From an uncultured Pelagibacteraceae bacterium (GTDB taxonomy: Bacteria; Pseudomonadota; Alphaproteobacteria; Pelagibacterales; Pelagibacteraceae), in the NCBI GenBank assembly GCA_902564245.1, contig CACFAF010000007.1, positions 1 to 46,210 on the forward strand: 46,210 nucleotides of DNA, given 5' to 3'. Shown here in pieces: positions 1 to 7,641 of this stretch. Made by a program: the position numbers and the translations under genes. Each line of letters starts with the position of its first letter. The first letter of the stretch is position 1. The notes beneath the pieces were generated by a model that was given only the letters and a program-made list of their open reading frames with translations, ran no database searches and was not told the origin of the DNA.

Positions 1-632
1 TAATTCCTATGATCTTCAATTTCTTGTTTTGTTGGTTTAATTATTTTCTTAAAATATGTATTATTATAATCTATGTCAGTATTTGTTTTACTGTAATCAT
101 GATTTTTAAGATCAAAAGTGGGTTCTTTTTGATCAATTAAATTTATATAAACTTTGGATAATAATTCACAGTCAATAATAGCTGTATGTTTTGCTCTTTT
201 TGAATTATCTATTCTGTATCTTTTACACAAAGAGTCTAAACTTATAGATGAGCCTGGAAATTTATCTCTTGCAATTGTAAGTGTATCAACAATTTCGTTA
301 TCTATTTTTTTTATTCCTAAAATTGCAAGTTCGTTATTAATATGTGATAAATCAAATTCTGCGTTATGAATTATAATCCTTTTATTTTTTATAAAATCTA
401 AAAATTCATTTACTATTTCTTTAAATTTTTTTTTTTTTGATAAAAATTCATCAGTGTATCCATGAACTTCTAATGCTTTTTCGGAAACTTTTCTTTCAGG
501 ATTTAGGTAACAATGAAATTTTTTAGATGTTGGAATGAGATTATCTAATTCTAAACAACCTATTTCTACTATCCTATGTCCATCTTTAACAGATAAACCA
601 GTTGTCTCAGTATCTAAAACTACTTCAATCAT
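1..632 (-). CDS. dnaQ: DNA polymerase III epsilon subunit, 3'-5' proofreading exonuclease (C-terminus cut by window edge)
   Basis: Reading the minus strand from an ATG at 632 gives 210 codons with no stop before the window ends. All five DEDDh exonuclease residues are visible: D7 and E9 in LDTET, D94 in HNAEFD, and H149 and D154 in HTAIIDCE. The family edits misincorporated bases as part of the Pol III core, with the polymerase alpha subunit and theta/clamp as partners. The start overlaps the end of coaE by 8 bases, so translation is probably coupled; dnaQ is the last gene seen of the ppsR-maf-aroE-coaE-dnaQ operon. The usual alphaproteobacterial length is about 230 aa, so only a short C-terminal tail should be missing. 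Confidence 0.95.
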   Translation of the reverse strand, partial: MIEVVLDTETTGLSVKDGHRIVEIGCLELDNLIPTSKKFHCYLNPERKVSEKALEVHGYTDEFLSKKKKFKEIVNEFLDFIKNKRIIIHNAEFDLSHINNELAILGIKKIDNEIVDTLTIARDKFPGSSISLDSLCKRYRIDNSKRAKHTAIIDCELLSKVYINLIDQKEPTFDLKNHDYSKTNTDIDYNNTYFKKIIKPTKQEIEDHRN

Positions 633-1203
633 TATTTAAAATTTTTCTTAAAATTATTTTTATACTCTTTTTTAAAGACTTATTAGTAAAATCGTTATGT
701 ATAATATATAGAGATTTTTTTTTTTTATATTCTAATGGAAGTTGAATTCTTTTAAAGTTTTTTAATATTTCTAAATTAAAATTTTTTCTTTTTTTAAGTC
801 TTTTGGTAATTTCTTTTTTTTCTGATTTAACGAAAATTAAAATATCATTTTTTTTATTTATTTTGTTCTCTAATAAAAGAGGTATATCTAAAATTACAAT
901 TTTTTTATCTTTATTTTTATTTAAAAATATATTCATTTTTTTTTTAATTTTTGGATGAACAATTTTTATAATTTTTTTTAAATTTGATTTTTTTGCTAAT
1001 ATTGCTCTAAGAATTTCTATTTTTTTTATAGGAAATGAATTTATATAATTGGGTAAAATTTTGTTTAATCTAAAAAAACAAGATTTATCTGTTCTATATA
1101 TTTTATTAACTTCATTATCAGCATTAAATACGGGATATCTAAATTTTTTTGCTATATGACTTTTCCCTGAACCTATATCTCCAACTAAACCTATTCTAAT
1201 CAT
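625..1203 (-). CDS. coaE: Dephospho-CoA kinase
   Basis: A 192-aa P-loop kinase that catalyses the last step of coenzyme A synthesis, ATP-dependent phosphorylation of the 3'-hydroxyl of dephospho-CoA. The N-terminus carries the Walker A motif GDIGSGKS (residues 8-15) right after the first beta strand. The mid-protein stretch VILDIPLLLE matches the family's conserved D-P-L-L-E segment. The remainder is very Lys/Asn/Ile-rich, as expected from the base composition. It starts on the A of the aroE stop (TAATG arrangement) and its end overlaps dnaQ, so it is tightly embedded in the operon. Cytoplasmic. The identification is secure from motif, length and position. Confidence 0.93.
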   Translation of the reverse strand: MIRIGLVGDIGSGKSHIAKKFRYPVFNADNEVNKIYRTDKSCFFRLNKILPNYINSFPIKKIEILRAILAKKSNLKKIIKIVHPKIKKKMNIFLNKNKDKKIVILDIPLLLENKINKKNDILIFVKSEKKEITKRLKKRKNFNLEILKNFKRIQLPLEYKKKKSLYIIHNDFTNKSLKKSIKIILRKILNND

Positions 1204-1994
1204 TAATCTAATAATTTAATTACTTCTTTATCTATTTTTGGGATTTTTTTGTTCCATAAAGTAAAAGCTTGATGCGCCTGATAAATAAACATCATCTTAC
1301 CATTTTCTGTTCTGTTTCCATTTAAATCTGCATTTTTTAAAAATTTTGTTTTTGTTGGATTATAAATTATATCGTAAAAAAATTTATTTGGTCCGACTTT
1401 TAAATTATCAAATTCTAATTCTCCAAACCCTTTTAAGCCTAGACTTGTTGCATTAATAATCATATCAAAATCAGGAACTTCACCCCATTTAACTATTTGA
1501 ATATTTGGAAAACTATCTCTAATGTTTTCAGCTTTTGCCAATGTTCTGTTACTTAAAATAATTTTTGAAACATTAAGTCTTTTTAAAGCTATAATTATCG
1601 ACGAAACTACACCTCCAGCCCCTAAGATAAATATTTTCTTATTTTTAGTATCAAAATTAATACTTCTAATTGCTAGCTCAAATCCACTTATATCTGTGTT
1701 GTGTCCAATTATTTTATCATTTTTTTTTGAAATTGTATTCACAGATTGTGATTCTTTAGCTTCTAAGCTTAACTCATCTAAGTAAGGAATAACAATTTTT
1801 TTATATGGTATCGTTACATTTAATCCGGAAATTTTATTATTTCTCACTTCAGAGATTATATCTTTAACTTCTTCCTCATTAATTTTTTTCTTTTCGTAAG
1901 TACCATTTATATTATTTTTTTCTAACCAATAATTATGTAATCTAGGTGATAATGAATGATCTATTGGGTTTCCAATTACTAAATATTTTTTCAT
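1203..1994 (-). CDS. aroE: Shikimate dehydrogenase (NADP+)
   Basis: A 263-aa enzyme that reduces 3-dehydroshikimate to shikimate in aromatic amino-acid and folate-precursor synthesis. The N-terminal substrate domain shows NPIDHSLSPRLHN (residues about 9-21) and GLNVTIPYKK with the catalytic Lys; the Asp partner is in GHNTDISGF. The Rossmann nucleotide domain begins at GAGGVVSSI (about residue 126), followed by SNRT, the usual NADP-specificity segment. Its ATG lies inside the stop of the small membrane-protein gene upstream (ATGA overlap) and its stop shares a base with the coaE start. Normal length, no missing motif. Confidence 0.95.
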   Translation of the reverse strand: MKKYLVIGNPIDHSLSPRLHNYWLEKNNINGTYEKKKINEEEVKDIISEVRNNKISGLNVTIPYKKIVIPYLDELSLEAKESQSVNTISKKNDKIIGHNTDISGFELAIRSINFDTKNKKIFILGAGGVVSSIIIALKRLNVSKIILSNRTLAKAENIRDSFPNIQIVKWGEVPDFDMIINATSLGLKGFGELEFDNLKVGPNKFFYDIIYNPTKTKFLKNADLNGNRTENGKMMFIYQAHQAFTLWNKKIPKIDKEVIKLLD

Positions 1995-2149
1995 TTTTTT
2001 ATATTCATTCTGTTTATAAATTTATTCAATAAAAATAAAGCTATAGCTGTTAATAAAGCAAATAATTCTAGTGCGTGTCCTGAGCTACCCAAAATAAACT
2101 GGACAAAAGCGAATATAATGCAAACTACAAACCAAATTAAAATTAACAT
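1991..2149 (-). CDS. Small hydrophobic membrane protein (52 aa) between maf and aroE
   Basis: Minus-strand ATG at 2149 to TGA at 1991-1993 encodes 52 residues beginning MLILIWFVVC and ending RMNIKK. Two hydrophobic stretches (about residues 2-20 and 27-42) are separated by a short GSSGH turn. The basic tail NKFINRMNIKK suggests two membrane helices with a cytoplasmic C-terminus. The start lies within the last codons of maf (7-base overlap) and the stop overlaps the aroE ATG as ATGA. Without this gene the spacer would be the only real gap in a fully overlapping operon. I recognise no family and give no function; the translational-coupling geometry is the main argument that it is real. Confidence 0.65.
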   Translation of the reverse strand: MLILIWFVVCIIFAFVQFILGSSGHALELFALLTAIALFLLNKFINRMNIKK

Positions 2150-2733
2150 TTTAAATTTGATAAATATTCTTTAATTTTTTTTATAGGCAATCCCATAATT
2201 GTATCCTTATCACCTTCTATTTTTGAAAATAAAAATCTTCCTTCAGATTCAATTTGATAAACGTTATAAGCGTATAAAGTTTCATCTTTTATTTTAGATA
2301 GATATTTTATTAATTCTTCATCTTTCATTTTCTTCATTGTAAGAGTGGCTTTATCAGTATAATTCCAAATCATAGAACCCTCTTTAGAAATACAAACAGA
2401 GCTAATTAATTTATGAGGTTTTCCATTAAGTTTTTTTAATATTTCCAATGCTTCCACTCTGTTGGTAGGTTTAGAAATAATTTCTCCATTTAAATCAATA
2501 ACACTGTCCGCCCCAAGCACAATTTTGTTTTTAAATTTTAAACTAACTTTATTAGCTTTTAATTCTGCTAAATTTTTTGAAATAAATTCAGGACTAGCTT
2601 TTTCTTTTAATAAACTGCTTTTAATTATATCTTCATCTAAATTTGATGGGGCTACAACACAATTTATACCATTTATATTTAAAATTTTTTTTCTAACATT
2701 ACTTTTAGATGCTAAAATTATTTCTTTAACCAT
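2143..2733 (-). CDS. maf: Maf-family nucleotide pyrophosphatase
   Basis: A 196-aa protein of the Maf/YhdE/YceF family, house-cleaning enzymes that hydrolyse non-canonical or methylated nucleoside triphosphates to monophosphates. It opens with the family signature LASKSNVRKKIL (phosphate-binding S-x-x-R), has VLGADSVI with the catalytic Asp in the middle, and KPTNRVEALEILKKLNGKPH, the conserved helix. The C-terminal half contains the YNVYQIESEGRFLFSKIEGD region seen in alphaproteobacterial members. The start overlaps ppsR by 8 bases and the stop overlaps the small membrane ORF. Which subfamily substrate it uses (dTTP/UTP or m7GTP) cannot be decided by eye. Confidence 0.92.
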   Translation of the reverse strand: MVKEIILASKSNVRKKILNINGINCVVAPSNLDEDIIKSSLLKEKASPEFISKNLAELKANKVSLKFKNKIVLGADSVIDLNGEIISKPTNRVEALEILKKLNGKPHKLISSVCISKEGSMIWNYTDKATLTMKKMKDEELIKYLSKIKDETLYAYNVYQIESEGRFLFSKIEGDKDTIMGLPIKKIKEYLSNLKC

Positions 2734-3550
2734 TACTTTTGAATATTTCGTGAATTTTAATTACAGAAGCCGCGGTCTCTTCAACAGACTTACGAGTAAT
2801 GTCTATCATGGGCCATTTGTATTTTTTAAAAGTTTTTTTAGCATTTTCCACTTCTTTTTTAATTTTATCTAAATTCGTATAACTGGTTTTTTCAGTTTCT
2901 TTTAATATATTCATTCTATTTTTTCTAATCTCATATAACCTTTGTGGTTCTGTTGTAAGTCCCACTACACATGATATCTTTGGTTTTCTTTTTAAAATTT
3001 CTGGAATTGAACTTTCATTTACTAATGGAATATTGGAAGTTCTAAAACCTCTATTTGCTAAATAAATTGATGTTGGGGTTTTTCCCGTTCTACTAACTCC
3101 TAACAAAATTATATCTGACTTTTCTATATCATTAACCAAATTTCCGTCATCATGGTTCATTGTAAATTGAATAGCATCAATTCTATTATAATATTCTTCA
3201 TTTAAAGCATACTGACCACTAGGAACATGTAGTGCTTTTTGATTTAATAGTTTAGAAAAACTAATTATTAAATCCCCCAATATACCAAAACATGGTATTT
3301 TAATTTTATTGCTTTCCTGGCCTAAAAATTTAGCTAATTGATTATCTACTATAGTGTATAAAATTATCGAATTTTTTTGTTTTTTTGAAATATCTAATAT
3401 CTTCATTATTTGATTTTCAGTTCTTGTAAAAGAATAAGAATGAATCTTATAATCAAAATTTTTAAATTGTGCCTTTAAAGCTAAAAAAATTCTATCTAGA
3501 GTTTCCCCAGTTGAATCTGAAATTAAATATATCTGATATTTATTATCCAT
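2726..3550 (-). CDS. ppsR: Pyruvate,phosphate dikinase / PEP synthase regulatory protein (DUF299 bifunctional kinase-phosphorylase)
   Basis: A 274-aa member of the DUF299 family, which inactivates and reactivates PPDK or PEP synthase by ADP-dependent threonine phosphorylation and phosphate-dependent dephosphorylation. Visible signatures are YLISDSTGETLD at the N-terminus, the P-loop LLGVSRTGKTPTS (about residues 149-161), and GLTTEPQRLYEIR. The C-terminal MIDITRKSVEETAA segment is also typical. In this clade the target is more likely PPDK, which is an inference. It is the first gene of the left-hand operon and faces hemE across the 281-bp spacer. In Caulobacter and relatives, from memory, the same gene borders the replication origin opposite hemE. 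Confidence 0.92.
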   Translation of the reverse strand: MDNKYQIYLISDSTGETLDRIFLALKAQFKNFDYKIHSYSFTRTENQIMKILDISKKQKNSIILYTIVDNQLAKFLGQESNKIKIPCFGILGDLIISFSKLLNQKALHVPSGQYALNEEYYNRIDAIQFTMNHDDGNLVNDIEKSDIILLGVSRTGKTPTSIYLANRGFRTSNIPLVNESSIPEILKRKPKISCVVGLTTEPQRLYEIRKNRMNILKETEKTSYTNLDKIKKEVENAKKTFKKYKWPMIDITRKSVEETAASVIKIHEIFKSNG

Positions 3551-3557
3551 GAATAAA

Positions 3558-3770
3558 ATGTTTATAACTTAGTATAATTATACTTTTTTTTTATAATTAA
3601 AATGTATGTATATTTATGTTGTAAAACCTTAATTTTATAAACATAATTACACATGTTAATAAATAATATACATCTAATATAATAAAAATAAATAGCGCTT
3701 CAAATTAACTAATATACATTAATTTAATTAAGAATTATTTAGGTATAAAAAATGAATAAAATGTTAATAA
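3558..3770. repeat. Four copies of a DnaA-box-like 10-mer TTATWAACAT
   Basis: Copies lie at 3558-3567 (minus orientation, TTATAAACAT), 3635-3644 (plus, TTATAAACAT), 3653-3662 (minus, TTATTAACAT) and 3761-3770 (minus, TTATTAACAT). With the perfect box at 3784-3793 they fit TTATWMACAT, differing only at position 6. They are confined to the ppsR-hemE spacer as far as I noticed. They may be the lineage's own lower-affinity DnaA boxes. Confidence 0.6.
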
Positions 3771-3783
3771 AAAATAATACTCA

Positions 3784-3792
3784 TTATTCACA
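3784..3792 (+). promoter_or_regulatory. DnaA box, perfect consensus match
   Basis: TTATTCACA matches the DnaA-box consensus TTWTNCACA at every position and is followed by T, as are the related boxes in the same spacer. It lies 40 bases upstream of the hemE ATG. DnaA binding here would serve origin firing and could also regulate hemE. One 9-mer alone could be chance; the neighbouring near-matches raise the confidence. Confidence 0.6.
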
Positions 3793-3831
3793 TAACATAT
3801 AACTACTAAAACTATATAATAATTTATTAAT

Positions 3832-4836
3832 ATGACTCCTATTCAAGAATGTATTTTAAATAAAAGAATAGATAAAACTCCAATATGGCTAATGAGACAA
3901 GCTGGAAGATATTTACCAGAATTTAGAAAAATAAGAAGATTAAATCCAGATTTTGTAAACTTGTGTTTAAATGAAAATAAATCTTCAAGAATCACTTTAC
4001 AACCATTAGAAAGATTTGATTTAGATGCTGCAATAATCTTTTCGGACATTTTAATGGTACCTTATGGATTGGGTCAAAATTTAATTTTTAAAAAGAAAAT
4101 AGGACCACAGCTAGAAGATATAAATTTTGAAAAGTTAAAAAGAATTAAAAAAAAAGAATTTTTAGAAAAATTAAATCCAGTTTATAAAATAGTAAAAAAA
4201 GTAAAGAAAAATAGTATAGTTAAAAATAAAGATGTAATAGGTTTTGTAGGAGCACCTTGGACTTTGTTAGTTTATATGATTAACAAGACTTCTCCCAAAA
4301 ATAAGATTTTAAATAATTTTTTTAAAAATAAAATGTTAATAGATCAATTACTATCAATTTTAGAAAAATTTTTAAAAATCCATATTGAAAATCAAGTTAA
4401 AAATGGTGCATCAATTATACAGATATTTGATAGTTGGGCAGGATTATTAAAAGAAAAAGATTTAGAAAAATATGTATATTTACCAACTTCTAATTTAGTA
4501 AAATTTGTTAAATCATTAGATGTTCCAGTTGTTTGTTTTCCTAGAAATATAAAAAATTATAAAAAATTTTGTGATGAAGTTAACCCAGATGTAATTAATA
4601 TCGATTATAACGTAAATATAACTAATATCTCAGAAAAAATTCATATACCAATCCAAGGGGGCCTTAATCCAAATATTTTACTCTCAAATAAAGATGATTT
4701 AAAGAAAGAAGCTTTAAAGTATTTAAATACATTTAAAAATCATCCATATATTTTTAATCTAGGACATGGTGTCATGCCAAAAACTAATCCAAAAATGATT
4801 GATTATTTAGTAAATATTGTTAAGGACTTTAAATGA
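3832..4836 (+). CDS. hemE: Uroporphyrinogen III decarboxylase
   Basis: A 334-aa enzyme that decarboxylates the four acetate chains of uroporphyrinogen III to give coproporphyrinogen III. The N-terminus has WLMRQAGRYLPEFRK, the invariant family signature with the substrate-binding Arg residues. IIFSDILMVPYGLG carries the catalytic Asp, and GFVGAPWTLLVYM and IIQIFDSWAG are further conserved blocks. GLNPNILL and NLGHGVMPKTNP near the C-terminus complete the family pattern. It is the first gene to the right of the origin candidate, and its stop overlaps the ferrochelatase start (ATGA), so hemE, hemH and hemJ probably form one transcript. Length is normal. Confidence 0.97.
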   Translation: MTPIQECILNKRIDKTPIWLMRQAGRYLPEFRKIRRLNPDFVNLCLNENKSSRITLQPLERFDLDAAIIFSDILMVPYGLGQNLIFKKKIGPQLEDINFEKLKRIKKKEFLEKLNPVYKIVKKVKKNSIVKNKDVIGFVGAPWTLLVYMINKTSPKNKILNNFFKNKMLIDQLLSILEKFLKIHIENQVKNGASIIQIFDSWAGLLKEKDLEKYVYLPTSNLVKFVKSLDVPVVCFPRNIKNYKKFCDEVNPDVINIDYNVNITNISEKIHIPIQGGLNPNILLSNKDDLKKEALKYLNTFKNHPYIFNLGHGVMPKTNPKMIDYLVNIVKDFK

Positions 4837-5825
4837 TAAAAGATCATCCGCCAGTAAAATTTGGTAAGACAGCTGTCCTTTTAGTTAACCTAGGAACACC
4901 AGATTCAACTAGCTGGTTTGATATAAGAAAATATTTAAAAGAATTTTTATCAGACAAAAGAGTTATAGAAGTCAATCCTATAATTTGGAAAGTTATACTT
5001 AACGTCTTTATACTTAACTTTCGTCCATCCAAAACAGCGAAAGCATATAAAGAAATTTGGATGAAGAAAGAGAACATATCACCGCTAAGATTTTATACAC
5101 AAAATCAAAGCTTAAAATTAAAAGAAGAATTTAGCAAAACTGACTTAATAATTGATTTTGCAATGAGATATGGGAATCCAAGTATTAAAAGTAAAATTAA
5201 ACACTTACATGAACTAGGGTGTGAAAATTTAATTGTTTTGCCATTATATCCTCAGTATGCAGCAGCAACTACAGCAACAGTTTGTGATGAAGTTTATAGG
5301 ACTTTGATGAAAATGAGATGGCAACCAAATTTAAAAATAGTTCCTCATTATGAGTCTGAGCCTTTATACATTGAGGCTCTAAAAAATAGTATTGTCAAAA
5401 AAATTTCTGAAATTAGTTGGAAACCTGATTTAATAATAGCATCTTATCATGGAATTCCTAAAAAATATTTTGAAAAAGGAGATCCGTATCACTGTTATTG
5501 TCATAAAACGACAAGACTCTTATCAGAAAAATTTACTGATATTCCCATTCAAACTACCTTTCAATCTAGATTTGGACCTCAAGAATGGCTCCAGCCATAT
5601 ACTGACAAAACTCTAGAAAGTATCCCAAAAAGTGGAAAAAAAAAAATTCTAGTTATATGTCCAGGATTTTCTTCGGATTGCGTAGAAACTTTAGAGGAGA
5701 TCTGTATACAAGGTAAAAATAGTTTTATGAAATCTGGCGGGGAAAATTTTGATTTCATACCCTGCTTAAACGACAACAAAGATCATATTTTTTTGTTAAA
5801 GCATTTAGTCGAAAAGAATATATAA
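4833..5825 (+). CDS. hemH: Ferrochelatase
   Basis: A 330-aa enzyme that inserts Fe2+ into protoporphyrin IX, the last haem step. The N-terminus shows AVLLVNLGTPDS, the middle FAMRYGNPSI and LPLYPQYAAATTATV, and the metal-binding motif ASYHGIPKKYF with the catalytic His. YHCYCHKTTRLL and QSRFGPQEWLQPYTD follow, and VICPGFSSDCVETLEEI is the conserved C-terminal block including the second-side Glu. The start overlaps the hemE stop by four bases, and hemJ begins four bases after its end. The family acts in the cytoplasm or at the inner membrane face. Confidence 0.97.
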   Translation: MIKDHPPVKFGKTAVLLVNLGTPDSTSWFDIRKYLKEFLSDKRVIEVNPIIWKVILNVFILNFRPSKTAKAYKEIWMKKENISPLRFYTQNQSLKLKEEFSKTDLIIDFAMRYGNPSIKSKIKHLHELGCENLIVLPLYPQYAAATTATVCDEVYRTLMKMRWQPNLKIVPHYESEPLYIEALKNSIVKKISEISWKPDLIIASYHGIPKKYFEKGDPYHCYCHKTTRLLSEKFTDIPIQTTFQSRFGPQEWLQPYTDKTLESIPKSGKKKILVICPGFSSDCVETLEEICIQGKNSFMKSGGENFDFIPCLNDNKDHIFLLKHLVEKNI

Positions 5826-5829
5826 TTTT

Positions 5830-6264
5830 ATGAATTTTTATTTATTATTTAAATCCTTGCATTTAATAGCAGTAATTTCTTGGATGGCCGGGCTACTTTA
5901 TTTGCCTAGGATTTTTGTTTATCATGCTGAAAATTCAGAAAAAAAAGATGTAACTTCAATATTTGGAGTAATGGAAAGGCGTCTGTATTATTATATCATG
6001 AGACCAGCAATGTTATTAAGCTGGATTTTTGGAATTGTTTTAATTCATTTAAATGGACTTGAATCTTTGGCCTTTTTCTGGGTTCAGATAAAAATATTAT
6101 TAGTTATCATTTTAACAATTTATAACGAATATCTTGGTAGATGTTTAAACGCTTTTAAACTAGGCAATAATACTAAATCATCAAGATTTTTTAGAATAAT
6201 CAATGAAGTTCCTACAATATTGTTAATTTTGATTGTTTTTATTGTTATTTTTAAGCCAATCTAG
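5830..6264 (+). CDS. hemJ: HemJ-type protoporphyrinogen IX oxidase (membrane)
   Basis: A 144-aa integral membrane protein with four hydrophobic segments. The N-terminal LHLIAVISWMAGLLYLPRIFVYHAE carries the conserved His and WMAGL/YLPR pattern of the HemJ (UPF0093) family. The second block, MERRLYYYIMRPAMLLSW, matches the conserved RRLY...I..PAM segment. The family oxidises protoporphyrinogen IX to protoporphyrin IX with haem bound, replacing HemG/HemY in many alphaproteobacteria. Sitting right after hemE and hemH, it supplies the ferrochelatase substrate. Length is typical. It is followed by a 67-bp A+T-rich spacer before rho, with no clear terminator. Confidence 0.93.
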   Translation: MNFYLLFKSLHLIAVISWMAGLLYLPRIFVYHAENSEKKDVTSIFGVMERRLYYYIMRPAMLLSWIFGIVLIHLNGLESLAFFWVQIKILLVIILTIYNEYLGRCLNAFKLGNNTKSSRFFRIINEVPTILLILIVFIVIFKPI

Positions 6265-6331
6265 TATTGAAATTTACATATCAGCATATATATTATAGTT
6301 ATCTTAAAAATCTTAAACAAAATCCCAAACA

Positions 6332-7601
6332 ATGAATATTCAAGAATTAAAAACAAAGTCGTCTGAACAATTGATAACTCAGGCCGAGGGTCTTGGCATA
6401 GAAAATGCAAGTACTCTTAGAAAACAAGAAATATTGTTCGCAATCCTAAAAAAACTAGCTGAAAAAGAGGAAATAACTGGAGGTGGAGTTTTACAACTAC
6501 TTCAAGATGGTTTCGGTTTTTTAAGAGCTATAGAGTCTAACTACTTGCCTGGTCCAGATGATATTTACATAAGTCCAAGTCAAATAAGAAGATTTGGTTT
6601 AAGAACAGGTGATACAGTTGAAGGTCCTGTGAGGGCTCCCAAAGAAGGTGAGAGGTATTTTGCATTACTTCAGGTCGGAAAAAATTAATTTTGAGGACCC
6701 TGAAAAAGCAAGACATAAAATTGCTTTTGATAATTTAACTCCTTTGTATCCAAATAAACAATTAGTTATGGAGGTTGAAAGCAGTAAAGTTGAGAAGAAA
6801 CCAGATTTAACTCCTAGACTAATTGATCTAGTAAGTCCGATCGGCAAAGGACAAAGATCATTAATTATTTCACCGCCTAAAGCAGGTAAAACTATGATAT
6901 TGCAAAGTATAGCTAATTCAATCGCCGCTAATCATCCAGAGTGTTATTTAATGGTTTTATTAATAGACGAAAGACCCGAGGAAGTTACTGATATGCAAAG
7001 AACAGTTAAAGGAGAAGTTATAAGTTCCACATTTGATGAACCTGCTCAAAGACACGTTGCTGTAGCAGAAATGGTAATAGAAAAAGCTAAAAGGCTAACA
7101 GAGCATAAAAAGGATGTAGTTATTTTATTAGATTCTATAACAAGATTAGGCAAAGCTTATAATGCTGTAATACCTAGTTCAGGAAAAGTTTTAACTGGCG
7201 GGGTAGACGCTAATGCTCTTCAGAGACCAAAAAGATTTTTTGGTCCAGCAAGAAATATTGAAGAAGGTGGTTCACTAACAATTATATCTACAGCTCTTAT
7301 TGATACTGGTAGTAGAATGGACGAAGTAATTTTTGAAGAATTTAAAGGAACTGGAAATAGTGAAACAATATTAGATAGAAAAATATCTGAAAAAAGAATT
7401 TTTCCAGCTATAGACATTACAAAATCTGGAACTAGGAGGGAGGAACTTATTTTTGAAAAGAATGACCTCCAGAAAATGAATGTACTAAGAAGAATAATTG
7501 CTCCAATGGGAACAATGGATGCAATAGAATTTATCAACTCAAAATTAAAGAATACTAAAAATAATGCAGAGTTCTTTAATTCTATGAACAAACCAGCTTA
7601 A
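6332..7601 (+). CDS. rho: Transcription termination factor Rho, interrupted by a one-base frameshift at an A6 run
   Basis: Two overlapping frames together encode a full-length Rho of about 422 aa. The first (ATG 6332, stop TAA 6686-6688) covers the N-terminal helical domain and the RNA-binding cold-shock-like domain with DGFGFLR and ends after ALLQVGKN. The second frame, offset by one base, resumes with [13 protein letters not shown] and runs to 7601. It contains Walker [33 protein letters not shown] (Walker B) and the Q/R-loop regions. Removing one base within GGAAAAAA (6677-6684) gives ALLQVGKINFEDP, which aligns without gaps to the E. coli Rho segment ALLKVNEVNFDKP. The cause may be a real mutation rescued by slippage, programmed frameshifting, or a sequence error. 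Rho is an RNA helicase that releases RNA polymerase. No other gene here is broken. Confidence 0.9.
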
Positions 7602-7641
7602 TTTAATTTTTTAATTATTAAATTCTAGGTATACTAAGAGT

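Larger units (their letters stand above)
3551..3831. other. Candidate chromosomal replication origin (oriC) between ppsR and hemE
   Basis: This 281-bp non-coding spacer is far more A+T-rich than its surroundings. It contains one perfect match to the DnaA box TTWTNCACA (3784-3792) and four copies of TTATWAACAT, which differ from that box at one position. Genes on the left run leftward and genes on the right run rightward, as expected around an origin. In Caulobacter the origin lies between hemE and the gene at the start of the genome annotation, and a similar location was proposed for Rickettsia; that is recalled knowledge. A 14-bp palindrome AGTATAATTATACT at 3571-3584 contains a TATAAT on each strand and may be the -10 of the ppsR operon. 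No gene of useful length is present. Confidence 0.6.

Noticed and set aside
3571-3590. AGTATAATTATACT followed by a T-run as a terminator
   Set aside because: No plus-strand gene precedes it and the stem is pure A/T apart from one G-C pair; a promoter -10 or origin element is more likely.
3705-3731. CtrA-type TTAA-N7-TTAA sites in the origin spacer
   Set aside because: Several TTAA are present but none has the seven-base spacing.
6332-6688. A free-standing short Rho N-terminal protein as a separate gene
   Set aside because: The frame continues into the second with exact family alignment after removal of one base, so one disrupted gene explains it better.
7220-7591. Minus-strand open frame of 123 codons within rho
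   Set aside because: It lies wholly opposite the conserved Rho ATPase domain and shows no family motif; a codon-bias shadow.
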